A stretch of DNA of 64,000 nucleotides, from assembly GCA_002371615.1 (NCBI GenBank), contig DFGA01000042.1, forward strand, positions 1-64,000, given 5' to 3'. Under the pieces are notes generated by a model. It worked only from the letters and a program-made list of their open reading frames with translations. It searched no databases and was not told where the DNA came from. The position numbers and the translations under genes were made by a program. Source of the stretch: Lachnospiraceae bacterium UBA3762. GTDB taxonomy: Bacteria > Bacillota > Clostridia > Lachnospirales > Lachnospiraceae. Below, one piece after another: positions 41,900-51,585 of the stretch (its first letter is position 1; each line of letters opens with the position of its first letter).

Positions 41900-42475
41900 A
41901 TGGAAACGAAGAATATTATGATTGTCGGTGTCGGCGGACAGGGAACCCTCCTGACGAGCCGCATACTCGGCGGAGTAATGACGGACGGAGGATACGAGGT
42001 CAAGATGTCCGAAGTCCATGGAATGGCCCAGCGTGGCGGTTCGGTTGTAACATTTGTCCGTTACGGGGATGAAGTTTTCGAGCCGATAGTAGAAGAGGGA
42101 TGTGCGGATGTTCTCATAGCATTTGAGAGGCTTGAGGCTCTTCGTTATGCACATTATTTAAAGCCTGACGGGGTGCTTATTGTTAATGACCAGCGCATGG
42201 ACCCGATGCCCGTTGTTATGGGTGCGGCAAAGTACCCGGAGAACATAATTGAAGATCTGTCGAAAGAATATAAAGTAATTTCTGTCGATGCACTTTCCGA
42301 GGCCAAAAAGCTCGGAAATGCCCAGGTTTTCAATGTAGTGATTTTGGGCGTAGCCGCAAAGCACATGGATTTTACCGTAGACCAGTGGAATGCGGTCATA
42401 GAGAGAATTGTTAAGCCGAAGTTTGTCGAGATTAACAAAAAAGCTTTCGCTGTTGGTCTTGGAAAGGAAAAATAA
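41900..42475 (+). CDS. iorB: Indolepyruvate:ferredoxin oxidoreductase, beta subunit
   Basis: 191 residues, directly after iorA. NIMIVGVGGQGTLLTSRILGGVM and EVHGMAQRGGSVVTFVRYG are the gamma-domain signatures of 2-oxoacid:ferredoxin oxidoreductases. It completes the enzyme with IorA. The gene starts immediately at the end of iorA and the next gene follows after one base, so all are cotranslated. Confidence 0.95.
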   Translation: METKNIMIVGVGGQGTLLTSRILGGVMTDGGYEVKMSEVHGMAQRGGSVVTFVRYGDEVFEPIVEEGCADVLIAFERLEALRYAHYLKPDGVLIVNDQRMDPMPVVMGAAKYPENIIEDLSKEYKVISVDALSEAKKLGNAQVFNVVILGVAAKHMDFTVDQWNAVIERIVKPKFVEINKKAFAVGLGKEK

Positions 42476-42476
42476 A

Positions 42477-43775
42477 ATGATTTGGAATGAAACAAAAGAA
42501 TGCATGTCAACAGATGAGAAAATGACGCTGCAGAGTGCAAGGCTTGTAAAGCTTGTGGACAGGGTGTACCACAATGTTGAATTCTACAGGAAGAGAATGC
42601 AGTCGGTCGGCATCGAGCCCGGAGATATTACCGGGATCGAGGATATCACGAAGCTTCCTTACACGACCAAGATGGATCTGCGTGATAACTATCCCTTCGG
42701 ACTGTTCGCTGTGCCGCGTGAGCAGATAGTCAGGGTCCATGCATCAAGCGGAACTACGGGAAAAGCCACTGTTGTAGGATATACGAGACGTGATATAGAT
42801 ATATGGGCGGAGTGCGTTGCAAGATGCTTTGCGGGAGCAGGAATGACATCAAAGGATATCATTCAGGTTGCATATGGATACGGACTCTTTACCGGAGGAC
42901 TAGGCGCCCATTATGGAGCGGAATTTATGGGAGCTACCGTTGTTCCCCAGTCAACCGGGAATACGAAAAAACTTATCACGATGATGCAGGATTTCGGGGT
43001 AACCGCTATAGCCTGCACGCCTTCCTATCTTCTTCATATAGCGGAAGTTGTCAGGGAAGAAGGTATTCTTGATGAACTGAAGCTGAAAGTTGCTGTTTGC
43101 GGTGCGGAGCCCTGGACCGAAAATATGCGGCATATGATAGAGGATGAACTTCGTATCAAGGCATATGATATTTACGGCCTGTCGGAAGTTATGGGACCCG
43201 GTGTTGCCTGTGACTGTGAATTCCACAAGGGTCTTCATGTTCATGACGATCACTTCTATCCGGAGATCATTGATCCCGAAACTCTTGAGCCTGTAGGTGA
43301 AGGCGTTACCGGAGAACTTGTATTTACAACACTTACGAAAGAGGGGCTTCCTCTTATCAGATACAGAACGAAGGATCTTACGAGCATCGAATACGGCACA
43401 TGTGAGTGTGGAAGGACACAGCCGAGGATCCAGAAGTTTAAGGGCAGAAGCGATGACATGCTTATCATACGCGGAGTTAACGTGTTCCCGTCGCAGGTTG
43501 AGGCGGCTCTCCTTGAGATGGGTGAGACTACTCCTAACTACATGATGATAGTAGACAGAGTGGATCATCAGGATACACTTGAAGTTCAGGTTGAGGTTGA
43601 CGAGAGTTACTTTGATGATGATATGAGAGGTCTGGATAACCTTTCCAATAAGGTTAAGAATGCCCTTAAGCAGGCACTCGGACTTGCGGTCAAGGTTAAG
43701 CTTGTTGAACCCAAAACGCTCCCGAGATACGAAGGAAAATCTGTTCATGTTATAGACAATCGTAAGTTAGTTTAA
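42477..43775 (+). CDS. paaK: Phenylacetate--CoA ligase family enzyme
   Basis: ATG 42477 lies one base after iorB; 432 residues. VHASSGTTGKATVVGYT is the ATP/AMP-binding P-loop motif, YDIYGLSEVMGPGVACDCEF the adenylate region and KGRSDDMLIIRGVNVFPSQVEA the hinge and C-terminal domain. It joins an aryl acid to CoA, or with IorAB recovers ATP from aryl-acetyl-CoA in the reverse direction. The latter fits amino acid fermentation to aryl acetates. The substrate (phenylacetate, indoleacetate or related) is not fixed by sequence. Confidence 0.92.
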   Translation: MIWNETKECMSTDEKMTLQSARLVKLVDRVYHNVEFYRKRMQSVGIEPGDITGIEDITKLPYTTKMDLRDNYPFGLFAVPREQIVRVHASSGTTGKATVVGYTRRDIDIWAECVARCFAGAGMTSKDIIQVAYGYGLFTGGLGAHYGAEFMGATVVPQSTGNTKKLITMMQDFGVTAIACTPSYLLHIAEVVREEGILDELKLKVAVCGAEPWTENMRHMIEDELRIKAYDIYGLSEVMGPGVACDCEFHKGLHVHDDHFYPEIIDPETLEPVGEGVTGELVFTTLTKEGLPLIRYRTKDLTSIEYGTCECGRTQPRIQKFKGRSDDMLIIRGVNVFPSQVEAALLEMGETTPNYMMIVDRVDHQDTLEVQVEVDESYFDDDMRGLDNLSNKVKNALKQALGLAVKVKLVEPKTLPRYEGKSVHVIDNRKLV

Positions 43776-43823
43776 TAGATGGTGTAAGGATGGCGTGGCT
43801 CTCAAGCGGAAGGAGGAGAGGTT
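43776..43823. repeat. Short repeat remnant shared with 29820-29834
   Basis: ATGGCGTGGCTCTCA (43791-43805) is identical to bases in the element at 29820-29834, and GGTGTAA precedes it in both places. The hairpin present there is missing here. It ends at the ribosome site (GGAAGGAGGAGAGG) of the ACT gene. Confidence 0.45.
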
Positions 43824-44240
43824 ATGGCAGTTAAACAGGTGACGGTTTTTATCGGAAACAAAGAAGGACGTATAGAAAAGGTTACGGAAGTACTTAAGAA
43901 TAACAAGATCAATATAGGATCACTCTCACTTGCGGAATCCGTTGATTTTGGGTTGCTCCGCCTCATCGTTTCGGATCCCGAAAAAGCAAAGGATGCACTC
44001 AAAGCGGAAGGGTTATCGGCAAGATTATCGGATGTGATCGCAGTTGAAATATCAAATGCTCCCGGATCCCTTCACGAACTTCTGACAACTCTTAAGGATT
44101 ACAACATTGAATACATGTATGTTCTTTCAAATGCCGACAAGGCGTCAATGATCATGAAGATCAAGGACTATGACAGTGCAGAGTCATCGCTGTCATCATG
44201 CGGATTCAAAGTTCTGAAGCAGAGTGATATTTTAATCTGA
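43824..44240 (+). CDS. Tandem ACT-domain regulatory protein
   Basis: 138 residues, two ACT domains (QVTVFIGNKEGRIEKVTEVLKN and AVEISNAPGSLHELLTTLKDYNIEYMYV) with no catalytic part. Such stand-alone ACT pairs often follow phenylacetate-CoA ligase genes and bind an aromatic amino acid. It lies 48 bases behind paaK on the iorAB-paaK transcript, so a role in sensing or regulating that pathway is likely. It overlaps the thioesterase gene tail-to-tail by nine bases. Confidence 0.88.
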   Translation: MAVKQVTVFIGNKEGRIEKVTEVLKNNKINIGSLSLAESVDFGLLRLIVSDPEKAKDALKAEGLSARLSDVIAVEISNAPGSLHELLTTLKDYNIEYMYVLSNADKASMIMKIKDYDSAESSLSSCGFKVLKQSDILI

Positions 44241-44639
44241 CAGTTTGAAGAATGTATAGATTCCGCAGTCGAGAAGATCTCCCGAATCGTTCGTGATCTC
44301 GACATCGCAGGTTACAAGATGCTTTCCGCGTCTTTTTATATTTGCCGTGCAGTAGATGTATTCGGTGTTTACAGCGGGCTCAAGGAAGTGCATACTGCCG
44401 TCTACGGTTGTTACATCAAATCCCTTGGAGTATGCAAGAGTTCCGGCGACAGTGTCGGCAAGAGAATACAGACACCCGCCATGCATACTTCCGCCGGGAT
44501 TGCAGTATTTTGCATCGAAGGGCATCCGCCCTTTTGCACCGGTCTCGCTTAGTTCCAATATCTCAATGCCGAGCAGTTTTATAAAACCGCCGCTGCCGAG
44601 AACCTCATTGTATTTATCTATCGTTTTGCCTTCTGACAT
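44232..44639 (-). CDS. PaaI-type hotdog thioesterase
   Basis: ATG 44639 follows AAAGGAAAATATT; 135 residues. GGFIKLLGIEILELSETGAKGRM, NPGGSMHGGCLYSLADTVAGTLA and VTTVDGSMHFLEP are the hotdog motifs, with the catalytic region at HGGCLYSLAD. It hydrolyses acyl- or aryl-CoA thioesters. Placed opposite the paaK cluster it may deal with CoA esters made there. It reads on from the aminotransferase gene, 31 bases apart. Confidence 0.9.
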   Translation of the reverse strand: MSEGKTIDKYNEVLGSGGFIKLLGIEILELSETGAKGRMPFDAKYCNPGGSMHGGCLYSLADTVAGTLAYSKGFDVTTVDGSMHFLEPAVNTEYIYCTANIKRRGKHLVTCDVEITNDSGDLLDCGIYTFFKLSD

Positions 44640-44670
44640 AATATTTTCCTTTTCTGACGGGTATTTGTTT

Positions 44671-45774
44671 TCACGAACCTTCGATGGTGCTTCGGATAAG
44701 TGTAAGCAGCCTGTCATTGTCTTCAGGGCTCATAAAACATATACGAAAGTATGTGTTGTCAAGATACGGAAACGAAGAGCAGTTACGTATCATCATGTTG
44801 GCGCGGATCGCTGCGTCAAACAGTATGTCGGCATTTACACCGGGCTTTGTGATCCGGCACAAAACGAAATTCGCCGACGGGTTGTATACCTTGATTCCGT
44901 CAATACTGCGAAGCGATCGTACAACTTTTTCCCTTTCGGAAAATATCAGTTTCTTTGTTGCTTTAATGTATTCATTGTCCGTGAACATAAGCCGTCCTGC
45001 CACTTCGGCAAGTGAGTTGATCGTCCACGGATCCTTGATCGCGGCAATCTCTTTCATAAGATCGGAATCACCGCAGATCGCATAACCAAGACGCAGACCC
45101 GGGGATGCGAAGAATTTGGAAGTGCCGCGAAGTATACAAAGATTATTGTAGCTTGATGTCAGCGAAACGCAGTTGACTTCATCGTAGTTCTCACAAAACT
45201 CAATGTATGTTTCGTCTATCATAACAAATATGTTATATGCTTTGCAGGCATCAAGTATATGCCGCATCTGCTTTCCGGTCACGGCTGTTGATGTCGGATT
45301 GTTCGGATTGCACAGTATCAGCATATCCACGGACTCATTAAGAGAGGAGATCAAACTTTCCTCGTTAAGGGCAAAATCATCCGCTTCGTTTAACGGAAAA
45401 TAGATACTGTTACCTTCGGCCAGGGACAATTCGCGCTCGTATTCGGAGTAGGTGGGTCCGATAATTACAGCCTTTTTCGGGGAGACTGTTTTGATAAAAA
45501 GCGTTATCAGCTCCGTCGCTCCGTTTCCGACAAGAATGTTGTCTTTATCTGTTCCGCAATATTCCGCAATGACACTTCTAAGACTTGTGTATTCCCTGTC
45601 GGGATATGAACTTATGACATCAATGTGCTCCGCAAGTTCCTGCTTTATGAGTTTCGATACTCCGAGCGGATTGACATTTGCCGAAAAGCTTACTATATCT
45701 TCCTTTTTGATCCCGTATATTTCTTCAATTTTTTCCAGATCACTGCCGTGAAAATGGTCCTTGTGCTTTAGCAT
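44671..45774 (-). CDS. PLP-dependent aminotransferase (HisC/CobD-like)
   Basis: 367 residues. HFHGSDLEKIEEIYGI then SFSANVNPLG is the start of the HisC/CobD group. PNNPTSTAV binds the cofactor phosphate region, MIDETYIEF carries the Asp and RGTSKFFASPGLRLGYAI the cofactor lysine. No other histidine or cobalamin gene is near, so histidinol-phosphate or threonine-phosphate activity is uncertain. Location next to iorAB-paaK makes an aromatic aminotransferase an alternative. It would feed aryl-pyruvates to IorAB. Confidence 0.8.
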   Translation of the reverse strand: MLKHKDHFHGSDLEKIEEIYGIKKEDIVSFSANVNPLGVSKLIKQELAEHIDVISSYPDREYTSLRSVIAEYCGTDKDNILVGNGATELITLFIKTVSPKKAVIIGPTYSEYERELSLAEGNSIYFPLNEADDFALNEESLISSLNESVDMLILCNPNNPTSTAVTGKQMRHILDACKAYNIFVMIDETYIEFCENYDEVNCVSLTSSYNNLCILRGTSKFFASPGLRLGYAICGDSDLMKEIAAIKDPWTINSLAEVAGRLMFTDNEYIKATKKLIFSEREKVVRSLRSIDGIKVYNPSANFVLCRITKPGVNADILFDAAIRANMMIRNCSSFPYLDNTYFRICFMSPEDNDRLLTLIRSTIEGS

Positions 45775-45904
45775 AAATTATTGCACCCCTACTCTATTTT
45801 TGATATACTGATTTAGTATGCTAATGTGCCCGAATTATACCACTTAGACACTATTGCGTCAAAATATTTTTCTTCAAAAATCTCAATGAAAGGCGGTGAA
45901 TAAA

Positions 45905-48900
45905 GTGCGAAGCGTGATCGACAGATACTCTGACGGTTTCTTTGATTACGACTGCGGGAAATTACTGTTTTCCGTAGCAAAGATCGAAGGTGATATGCCA
46001 CAGGGTGATCTGTTCGAGGGTGACTTCACACTTTCTTCCGATGACGGCAGGGATTTTTCCGCGACCATTTACACATCCAGCATGAGACTTGTATGCAGGA
46101 ACGATCACATAGAAGAGGAGCCTGAAGCAACAATACATTACGTTTTTGACTCTACAGGTCTTGAGAGCGGGGATGTGGTAAAAGGCGATATACAAGTCGT
46201 ATCCAATGCCGGAGAGTACTACCTGCCTTTCGTATTTTCCATATCATACGGTATAGTCCAAAGTTCTATCGGAAATGTCAGAAACCTGTTTCATTTTACA
46301 AACCAGGCACAGGTTAATTGGAATGAGGCAGTTGAGCTGTTTTATTCACCGGTGTTTGCACGTGTTTTCGGTGGAAATGACCGTATTCACTACGATAAAT
46401 TCAGAGGTCTTTCCAATATCCCGAAAGATCCCCAGGCAGTTGATGATTTTCTTGTTGCGATCAACAAGAAGCGTCCCGTCGTTTATTCGGTCGACAGGAC
46501 AAAACTTGAATATAACGATGTTTCCGATAATGTTGAATGTGAGTTTTTGCTTCATAAATCCACATGGGGAAACATACATGCAGAACTGTCTACGGATGTT
46601 CCCTACATTAGATTCGATAAGGACAAGATCGAAGCGGATGATTTCATAGGGAATGATCATCTTGTTAAGTTTACCATTATCGGTGATGCGCTTCATGAGG
46701 GTAGAAACTACGGAACCATTACAGTGACGTATGCTCACGGCAGTTTTGATATAAGCATAATCGCACGTCACAGGGCGAGGATCGATGCCAGACGGGCCAC
46801 AAGACGGGAGAAGATGAACCTTACGATGAGGCTTATGCGGCAGTATATTGATTTTCGTATGAAGAAGACGAATGTCGGCGTATGGGTAAGGGAGTCAATG
46901 AAAGTTGTTGAGCGTATGAATGCTCTTGACGACAAGAATCCCGTATCCAGAATGTACCAGGCACAGCTCCTTATTGTGCAGCGTCGTGAGAATGAGGCAC
47001 AGTGGGTGCTCGGACACGTTGAGAATGAGATGAATATAGCGGAATGTCCTGCACCGCACAGAGCTTATTTTATGTATTTGCAGACGCTTGTTAACCGTGA
47101 AGAGGATTATATAAACGAGACTGCGGCGCGGGTCAACGAACTTTTTGAGACAAATCCCGACAGTTTTGAGATATTGTGGACGCTTTTATATCTGGATGAG
47201 GACCTTGCCGACAATGCCACGCGTAAGCTCGGACTTATTGAAAAGATGTACGATGGCGGATGCAGGTCGCCGATAATGTATATCGAAGCATACAACTTTT
47301 TTGTGGCAAATACGGAAAAACTTAACAAACTTACCGGATTTGAGTTACAGGTCCTTTTATTTGCTGCCAAACTCGGTGTGATGGATCCGGAAGTTCAGAA
47401 GCAGTTTTTGTATCTGTCAGGTAAACAAAGGGATTTTAATCCTCTTTTGTATAAACTTCTTTGCATGGTTTATGATGTAACCGAAGATGATGATATCATC
47501 GAAGTGGTTGCTACAATGCTTATTAAGGGAAACCTTTCCGGACCGATATATTTCAAGTGGTTTGACAAAGCTGTAAGGATGCAGCTTCGTATCACAAAAC
47601 TGTATGAGTACTACATGTATTCGGTGCCGTCTGATTATGACGGAATTATTCCAAAGTCGGTGCTTATGTACTTTGGATTCCGAAATGATATGAACTATCA
47701 CAGGATAGCGTTCCTGTACGCCAATCTTATCGACCATAAAAGAGAGTATGCCGATACGTATGATTCTTACCGTGAACACATGCAGGTATTTGCGGTTGAG
47801 CAGATAGAGCAGGAACACATTGACGGAAATCTTGCAAAGATATACTCTGATGTGCTGTTCCTCGAGATGATCAAGCCTGAAATGGCACGACATCTTTCAA
47901 AAATACTGTTTGCCTGTGAAGTTAAGATAGATGACCCTCTTGCCAAAAATGTTGTTCTTGTTCAGTCGCAGTTTGAAGGGGAAATGATCTTCAAGATTGA
48001 AAACGGATATGCATATCCTACTATTTATTCCGGAGATTATATGCTCTTTACCGAGGATTCTTCGGGCAGGCGAAGTGTGATTGATTCATCCAATATCAAA
48101 AAGCTCCTCAATGAGGCTGTGTATATACAATCGATCAGGTACTATGTCATGGACAATGTTTACTTTGACATGTATATGTGCGAAGGGAAAAAGCATTACG
48201 TGACGGTTGATGATTCCAATGTGGAATTCTGCAGGGAACTTGCGGAGTCGGAACTTGTGAGTGAGTATTACAAGCGGGATATAAGAATGGCGCTTGTTCA
48301 GTATTACTACGATAATGATCAGGTTACGACGCTGGATGATTTTCTGCTTAACATGGATATAAAGGTGCTCTCTGCCAAAGACAGGGCTACTGTTGTTAAG
48401 TTCATGACGCGCCGCGGAATGTTCGAGAAAGCATATCAGATAATGTGCATTTACGGGACGGAAGAGATCGCCGCCAAGGATTGCGTCGGTGTGTGCAGCC
48501 ATATGATACAGGAGAAGGACAAGACGCCGGATACGCTTCTGATCAAGCTGTGTTACTACGCGTTTGCAAACGGCAAATATGACGATGTGCTCCTTCGTTA
48601 CCTTGCCGATAACTATAACGGACTGACGAAACAGCTTCGCAATATTTGGAAGGCTGCGAGAAATTTTGAGATAGATACTTTTTCACTGATGGAGAGGCTG
48701 ATCGTTCAGATGCTCTATACGCACACGACAGTCGGTGAGAAGGAAGAAATATTTGAGGAGTACAGCAAAAATGCGTCCGGAACAAGAGTCCAGCTTGCAT
48801 ACCTTTCGTATTGCTCATTCGAATACTTTGCAAAAGAGAGACTGACGGACGAGAGAGTTTTTGCCCAGATAATCAATCTCTACAGGCTGGGAGAGCAGAT

Positions 48901-49465
48901 CAACGATGCATGCAAACTTGCCCTCCTCAAGCATTATTCGGAAGACAGGAGCGGTCTGACCGAGAAAATAAAGAGTATGCTGCGTGATTTTCTGGTGGAT
49001 TTTATGCACAGGAATACTTACTTTAAGTTCTTTGCCCAATATGTCGATCTTGTCCCTGAAATATCCGATTATCTCGACAAGACGATCATTGAATACAGGA
49101 CCAATCCGAACAACCGCGTAATGCTTCATTACATTCTCGAGAATGGCAGGGACGATGACGAGAACTATCACACCGAAGAGATGAGAAATATGTTTGGCGG
49201 AGTCTTCACGAGGGAATTCATTCTGTTCTTTGGAGAAAATCTGCAGTATTACATTACGGAAGAACAAAACGGCAAGGAACTTCTGACTGCCAGTGATTCG
49301 CTGTCGGTTAGTGACACAAGTGATGCGAGAGTTGAGTCAAGGTATTCGATGATAAATGACATGGTCGTATCAAGGACAGTCAAAGACGATAATACGCTGC
49401 TTGATGTAATGCGTGAGTATGTTGAAGCAGACGCATTTGCACATAAGGTATTCAGATTACGATGA
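45905..49465 (+). CDS. DUF5717-like giant helical-repeat protein
   Basis: I prefer GTG 45905 because AAAGGCGG lies eight bases before it; GTG 45896 abuts the ribosome site. 1,186 residues. The first 300 are tandem beta-sandwich modules (VDRTKLEYNDVSDNVECEF, NYGTITVTYAHGSFDISI). From about 310 the rest is alpha-helical repeat sequence similar to TPR (ARVNELFETNPDSFEILWTL and others). It has no signal, membrane helix or catalytic motif, so it is a cytoplasmic scaffold. I match it from memory to DUF5717. The next gene overlaps by four bases. The five-gene operon is always read in one direction here. Confidence 0.75.
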   Translation: MRSVIDRYSDGFFDYDCGKLLFSVAKIEGDMPQGDLFEGDFTLSSDDGRDFSATIYTSSMRLVCRNDHIEEEPEATIHYVFDSTGLESGDVVKGDIQVVSNAGEYYLPFVFSISYGIVQSSIGNVRNLFHFTNQAQVNWNEAVELFYSPVFARVFGGNDRIHYDKFRGLSNIPKDPQAVDDFLVAINKKRPVVYSVDRTKLEYNDVSDNVECEFLLHKSTWGNIHAELSTDVPYIRFDKDKIEADDFIGNDHLVKFTIIGDALHEGRNYGTITVTYAHGSFDISIIARHRARIDARRATRREKMNLTMRLMRQYIDFRMKKTNVGVWVRESMKVVERMNALDDKNPVSRMYQAQLLIVQRRENEAQWVLGHVENEMNIAECPAPHRAYFMYLQTLVNREEDYINETAARVNELFETNPDSFEILWTLLYLDEDLADNATRKLGLIEKMYDGGCRSPIMYIEAYNFFVANTEKLNKLTGFELQVLLFAAKLGVMDPEVQKQFLYLSGKQRDFNPLLYKLLCMVYDVTEDDDIIEVVATMLIKGNLSGPIYFKWFDKAVRMQLRITKLYEYYMYSVPSDYDGIIPKSVLMYFGFRNDMNYHRIAFLYANLIDHKREYADTYDSYREHMQVFAVEQIEQEHIDGNLAKIYSDVLFLEMIKPEMARHLSKILFACEVKIDDPLAKNVVLVQSQFEGEMIFKIENGYAYPTIYSGDYMLFTEDSSGRRSVIDSSNIKKLLNEAVYIQSIRYYVMDNVYFDMYMCEGKKHYVTVDDSNVEFCRELAESELVSEYYKRDIRMALVQYYYDNDQVTTLDDFLLNMDIKVLSAKDRATVVKFMTRRGMFEKAYQIMCIYGTEEIAAKDCVGVCSHMIQEKDKTPDTLLIKLCYYAFANGKYDDVLLRYLADNYNGLTKQLRNIWKAARNFEIDTFSLMERLIVQMLYTHTTVGEKEEIFEEYSKNASGTRVQLAYLSYCSFEYFAKERLTDERVFAQIINLYRLGEQINDACKLALLKHYSEDRSGLTEKIKSMLRDFLVDFMHRNTYFKFFAQYVDLVPEISDYLDKTIIEYRTNPNNRVMLHYILENGRDDDENYHTEEMRNMFGGVFTREFILFFGENLQYYITEEQNGKELLTASDSLSVSDTSDARVESRYSMINDMVVSRTVKDDNTLLDVMREYVEADAFAHKVFRLR

Positions 49466-50736
49466 AGTACATTTTGGGATATGATCTGAACGACTCAATG
49501 TCGCAGATCAGTTATTTTGAACTGAATAATTCGGCACCGGAGACTGTGGCAAGTGATGCGGAGGAAGAACGTCTCGGAATCCCGACAGTGTTGTCAAAGC
49601 GCAAAGGCGTAGCACAGTGGGAGTTCGGAAATGCGGCTGTCAGGGCTTCGCAGAACGGAACAGCAACTCTTGTCGATCATCTGATGAGTTTTGCCGGCGC
49701 GGGAGCCAGGATAGAGATAGAAGGCGAAGCATATGATGCAACGGATCTTTTGATCCTGTTTGTCAGAAGATCTCTTAACATGCTGTCAATGGTTCTGTCT
49801 CCTTCCGAAGTTGAGTACATGATAATCACTGTAGCTTCACTTGAAGGAAGACTTGTAGATGTAGTTGAAAAGATCGCGGGTGCGATGCCTGTAGACCGCG
49901 ATAAGATCATAATCCAGACGTATGAAGAGAGCATATACTACTATCTGCTCCATCAGCCACAGGATTTGTGGGAGAGAGATGTAACGGTTTTTGATTATTC
50001 CGGACCGTATCTCAGGGCTTACCAGCTTTGGATGAATAAAGCAACAGAGCCTGTTGTGGCTTTTGTGGACAGGAATGATTTTAACGAAATAAAGATGCCG
50101 AAACTTATGATGAAAGAGGAGGAATCAATAGAAAAGGCTGACAGGATCGATGAGATGATCCTTCAGATATCACATGATTATTTTTCAAATAAGGATGTCG
50201 GCACGGTATTTTTGCTCGGTGAAGGTTTTGAAGGAGGGTGGTGCAACAAGACCCTCAAGTTTATGTGCATGGGCAAGCGTGTATTCCAGGGACGCAACAT
50301 GTACTCAAAAGGCGCCTGCTATTGCGGGAAGGATAAGGCGCAGCCGTGCGAACTGAATAAAGAATATGTTTTTCTCGGCCCTGATAAGCTCAAGTTTAAT
50401 CTGGGGTTAAAGATGATTGTTGCGGGTCAGGAGGAATACCTTGCCGTGGCAGATGCGGGAGAGAACTGGTATGATTCGGGCGTGACATACGATTTTGTTC
50501 TCGGAGATGCAAAGTCGGTTCCTCTCATTATGACCCCGCTTGACGGCAAAGGTGTTGAGAATATTGAAATTGAACTGTCCGGACTTCCCGACCGGCCTGC
50601 CAAGGCATCAAGGCTCAGGCTGACTGTTTCTTTCGAGTCGGAGACAAGGATGAAGATAGAGGTGGAAGATCTCGGATTCGGGGAATTCTTCCCTTCAACA
50701 GGCAGAAAGTGGGAGAAAATCATAGAGTTTAGATGA
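49462..50736 (+). CDS. DUF5716-like protein with actin/Hsp70-type ATPase layout
   Basis: 424 residues, four-base overlap with the previous gene. MKYILGYDLNDSMSQISYFEL has the G-x-D-x-N/G-x-S form of a phosphate-1 loop. EESIYYYLLHQPQDLWERDVTVFDYSGPYLRAY resembles the phosphate-2 segment (DxG-like DYSGPYL). VGTVFLLGEGFEGGWCNKTL resembles the adenosine motif (GxGF). Residues after 330 are beta-rich like a substrate-binding domain. Together these suggest a diverged Hsp70/actin-type ATPase, which is my inference and not a described assignment. A Cys-rich loop (GACYCGKDKAQPC) is unusual. I equate it with DUF5716. Confidence 0.7.
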   Translation: MKYILGYDLNDSMSQISYFELNNSAPETVASDAEEERLGIPTVLSKRKGVAQWEFGNAAVRASQNGTATLVDHLMSFAGAGARIEIEGEAYDATDLLILFVRRSLNMLSMVLSPSEVEYMIITVASLEGRLVDVVEKIAGAMPVDRDKIIIQTYEESIYYYLLHQPQDLWERDVTVFDYSGPYLRAYQLWMNKATEPVVAFVDRNDFNEIKMPKLMMKEEESIEKADRIDEMILQISHDYFSNKDVGTVFLLGEGFEGGWCNKTLKFMCMGKRVFQGRNMYSKGACYCGKDKAQPCELNKEYVFLGPDKLKFNLGLKMIVAGQEEYLAVADAGENWYDSGVTYDFVLGDAKSVPLIMTPLDGKGVENIEIELSGLPDRPAKASRLRLTVSFESETRMKIEVEDLGFGEFFPSTGRKWEKIIEFR

Positions 50737-50748
50737 TGGTAATCCGTT

Positions 50749-51585
50749 ATGGCTTCTGAAATGTATCTGTGCATCGGGGCACTCTCAACAACTCCATATT
50801 TTTTGTCGGGACTTGGGGTAAATATATACTCCATGGATGAGCTCTGCTATTATCTCTGCGTGAATGCGTACATTCTTGACAACGATCTTATCGATGTGAG
50901 ACTGTGCGATTATATGCGGGATAATCTTGAAATGGCGCCTCTTGCAGCAAAGCTTCGCAAGATGATCAAAGAGGGTAAGACTCTCGGCGAGATGGTTACG
51001 ACCATACTTGTAGACACGAAGTATTGCAATGACGAAGAGATATCCAGAATCAAGCAGATACTTGTCGATAATGCATCGCTTTCGTTTGCCGCCAAGAGAA
51101 AAGTCAGGGGTGATAATCTTTTGTGTGCGAACAAATATCCGAGGGCGATAGAGGAATACCAGTATGTCCTGACAGTTCTCGACAAGGAAGAGGAGCCGGA
51201 ACTGTACAGCAGTATACTTCACAACGTGGGATGTGCATATGCGCTTATGTTTCTGCTTGATAAAGCAGCGGACTATTTTAAACAGGCATATGAAATTGAT
51301 GAATCAAGAGAAAGTCTTGTGCTTTATCTTGTGTGTCTGCGCCTTACGGCCAAGAAGGAAGATTACGACAGGATCGTTGTCAAGAACGGATATGACGAGC
51401 GGGTCGCGCTTGAGGCTGTCAGGATAATGGCTTCTGCAAGGGAGGCCCCGATAGATACACCATATGCGGATGCAATGAAAGATATACTCGATCTTCGTGA
51501 TTCCGGAAGGGTATCGGAATTTTATGCCGCGCTAGATGTGGCACTCGAAGAATGGAAGCAGGAATATAGGAGAACTATGTCTTGA
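50749..51585 (+). CDS. TPR-domain protein of the DUF5717 operon
   Basis: 278 residues, 12 bases after the DUF5716 gene. The N-terminal 110 residues are a helical unit with no family match; residues about 115-195 contain tetratricopeptide repeats (GDNLLCANKYPRAIEEYQYVL, LHNVGCAYALMFLLDKAADYF). The last part is helical. It is a soluble adapter and probably binds the ATPase or the giant repeat protein. The start of the next gene overlaps its stop. Confidence 0.7.
   Translation: MASEMYLCIGALSTTPYFLSGLGVNIYSMDELCYYLCVNAYILDNDLIDVRLCDYMRDNLEMAPLAAKLRKMIKEGKTLGEMVTTILVDTKYCNDEEISRIKQILVDNASLSFAAKRKVRGDNLLCANKYPRAIEEYQYVLTVLDKEEEPELYSSILHNVGCAYALMFLLDKAADYFKQAYEIDESRESLVLYLVCLRLTAKKEDYDRIVVKNGYDERVALEAVRIMASAREAPIDTPYADAMKDILDLRDSGRVSEFYAALDVALEEWKQEYRRTMS

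Noticed and set aside
42951..43748. 265-codon ORF antisense to paaK
   Set aside because: Same grounds: conserved gene on the other strand, no ribosome site.
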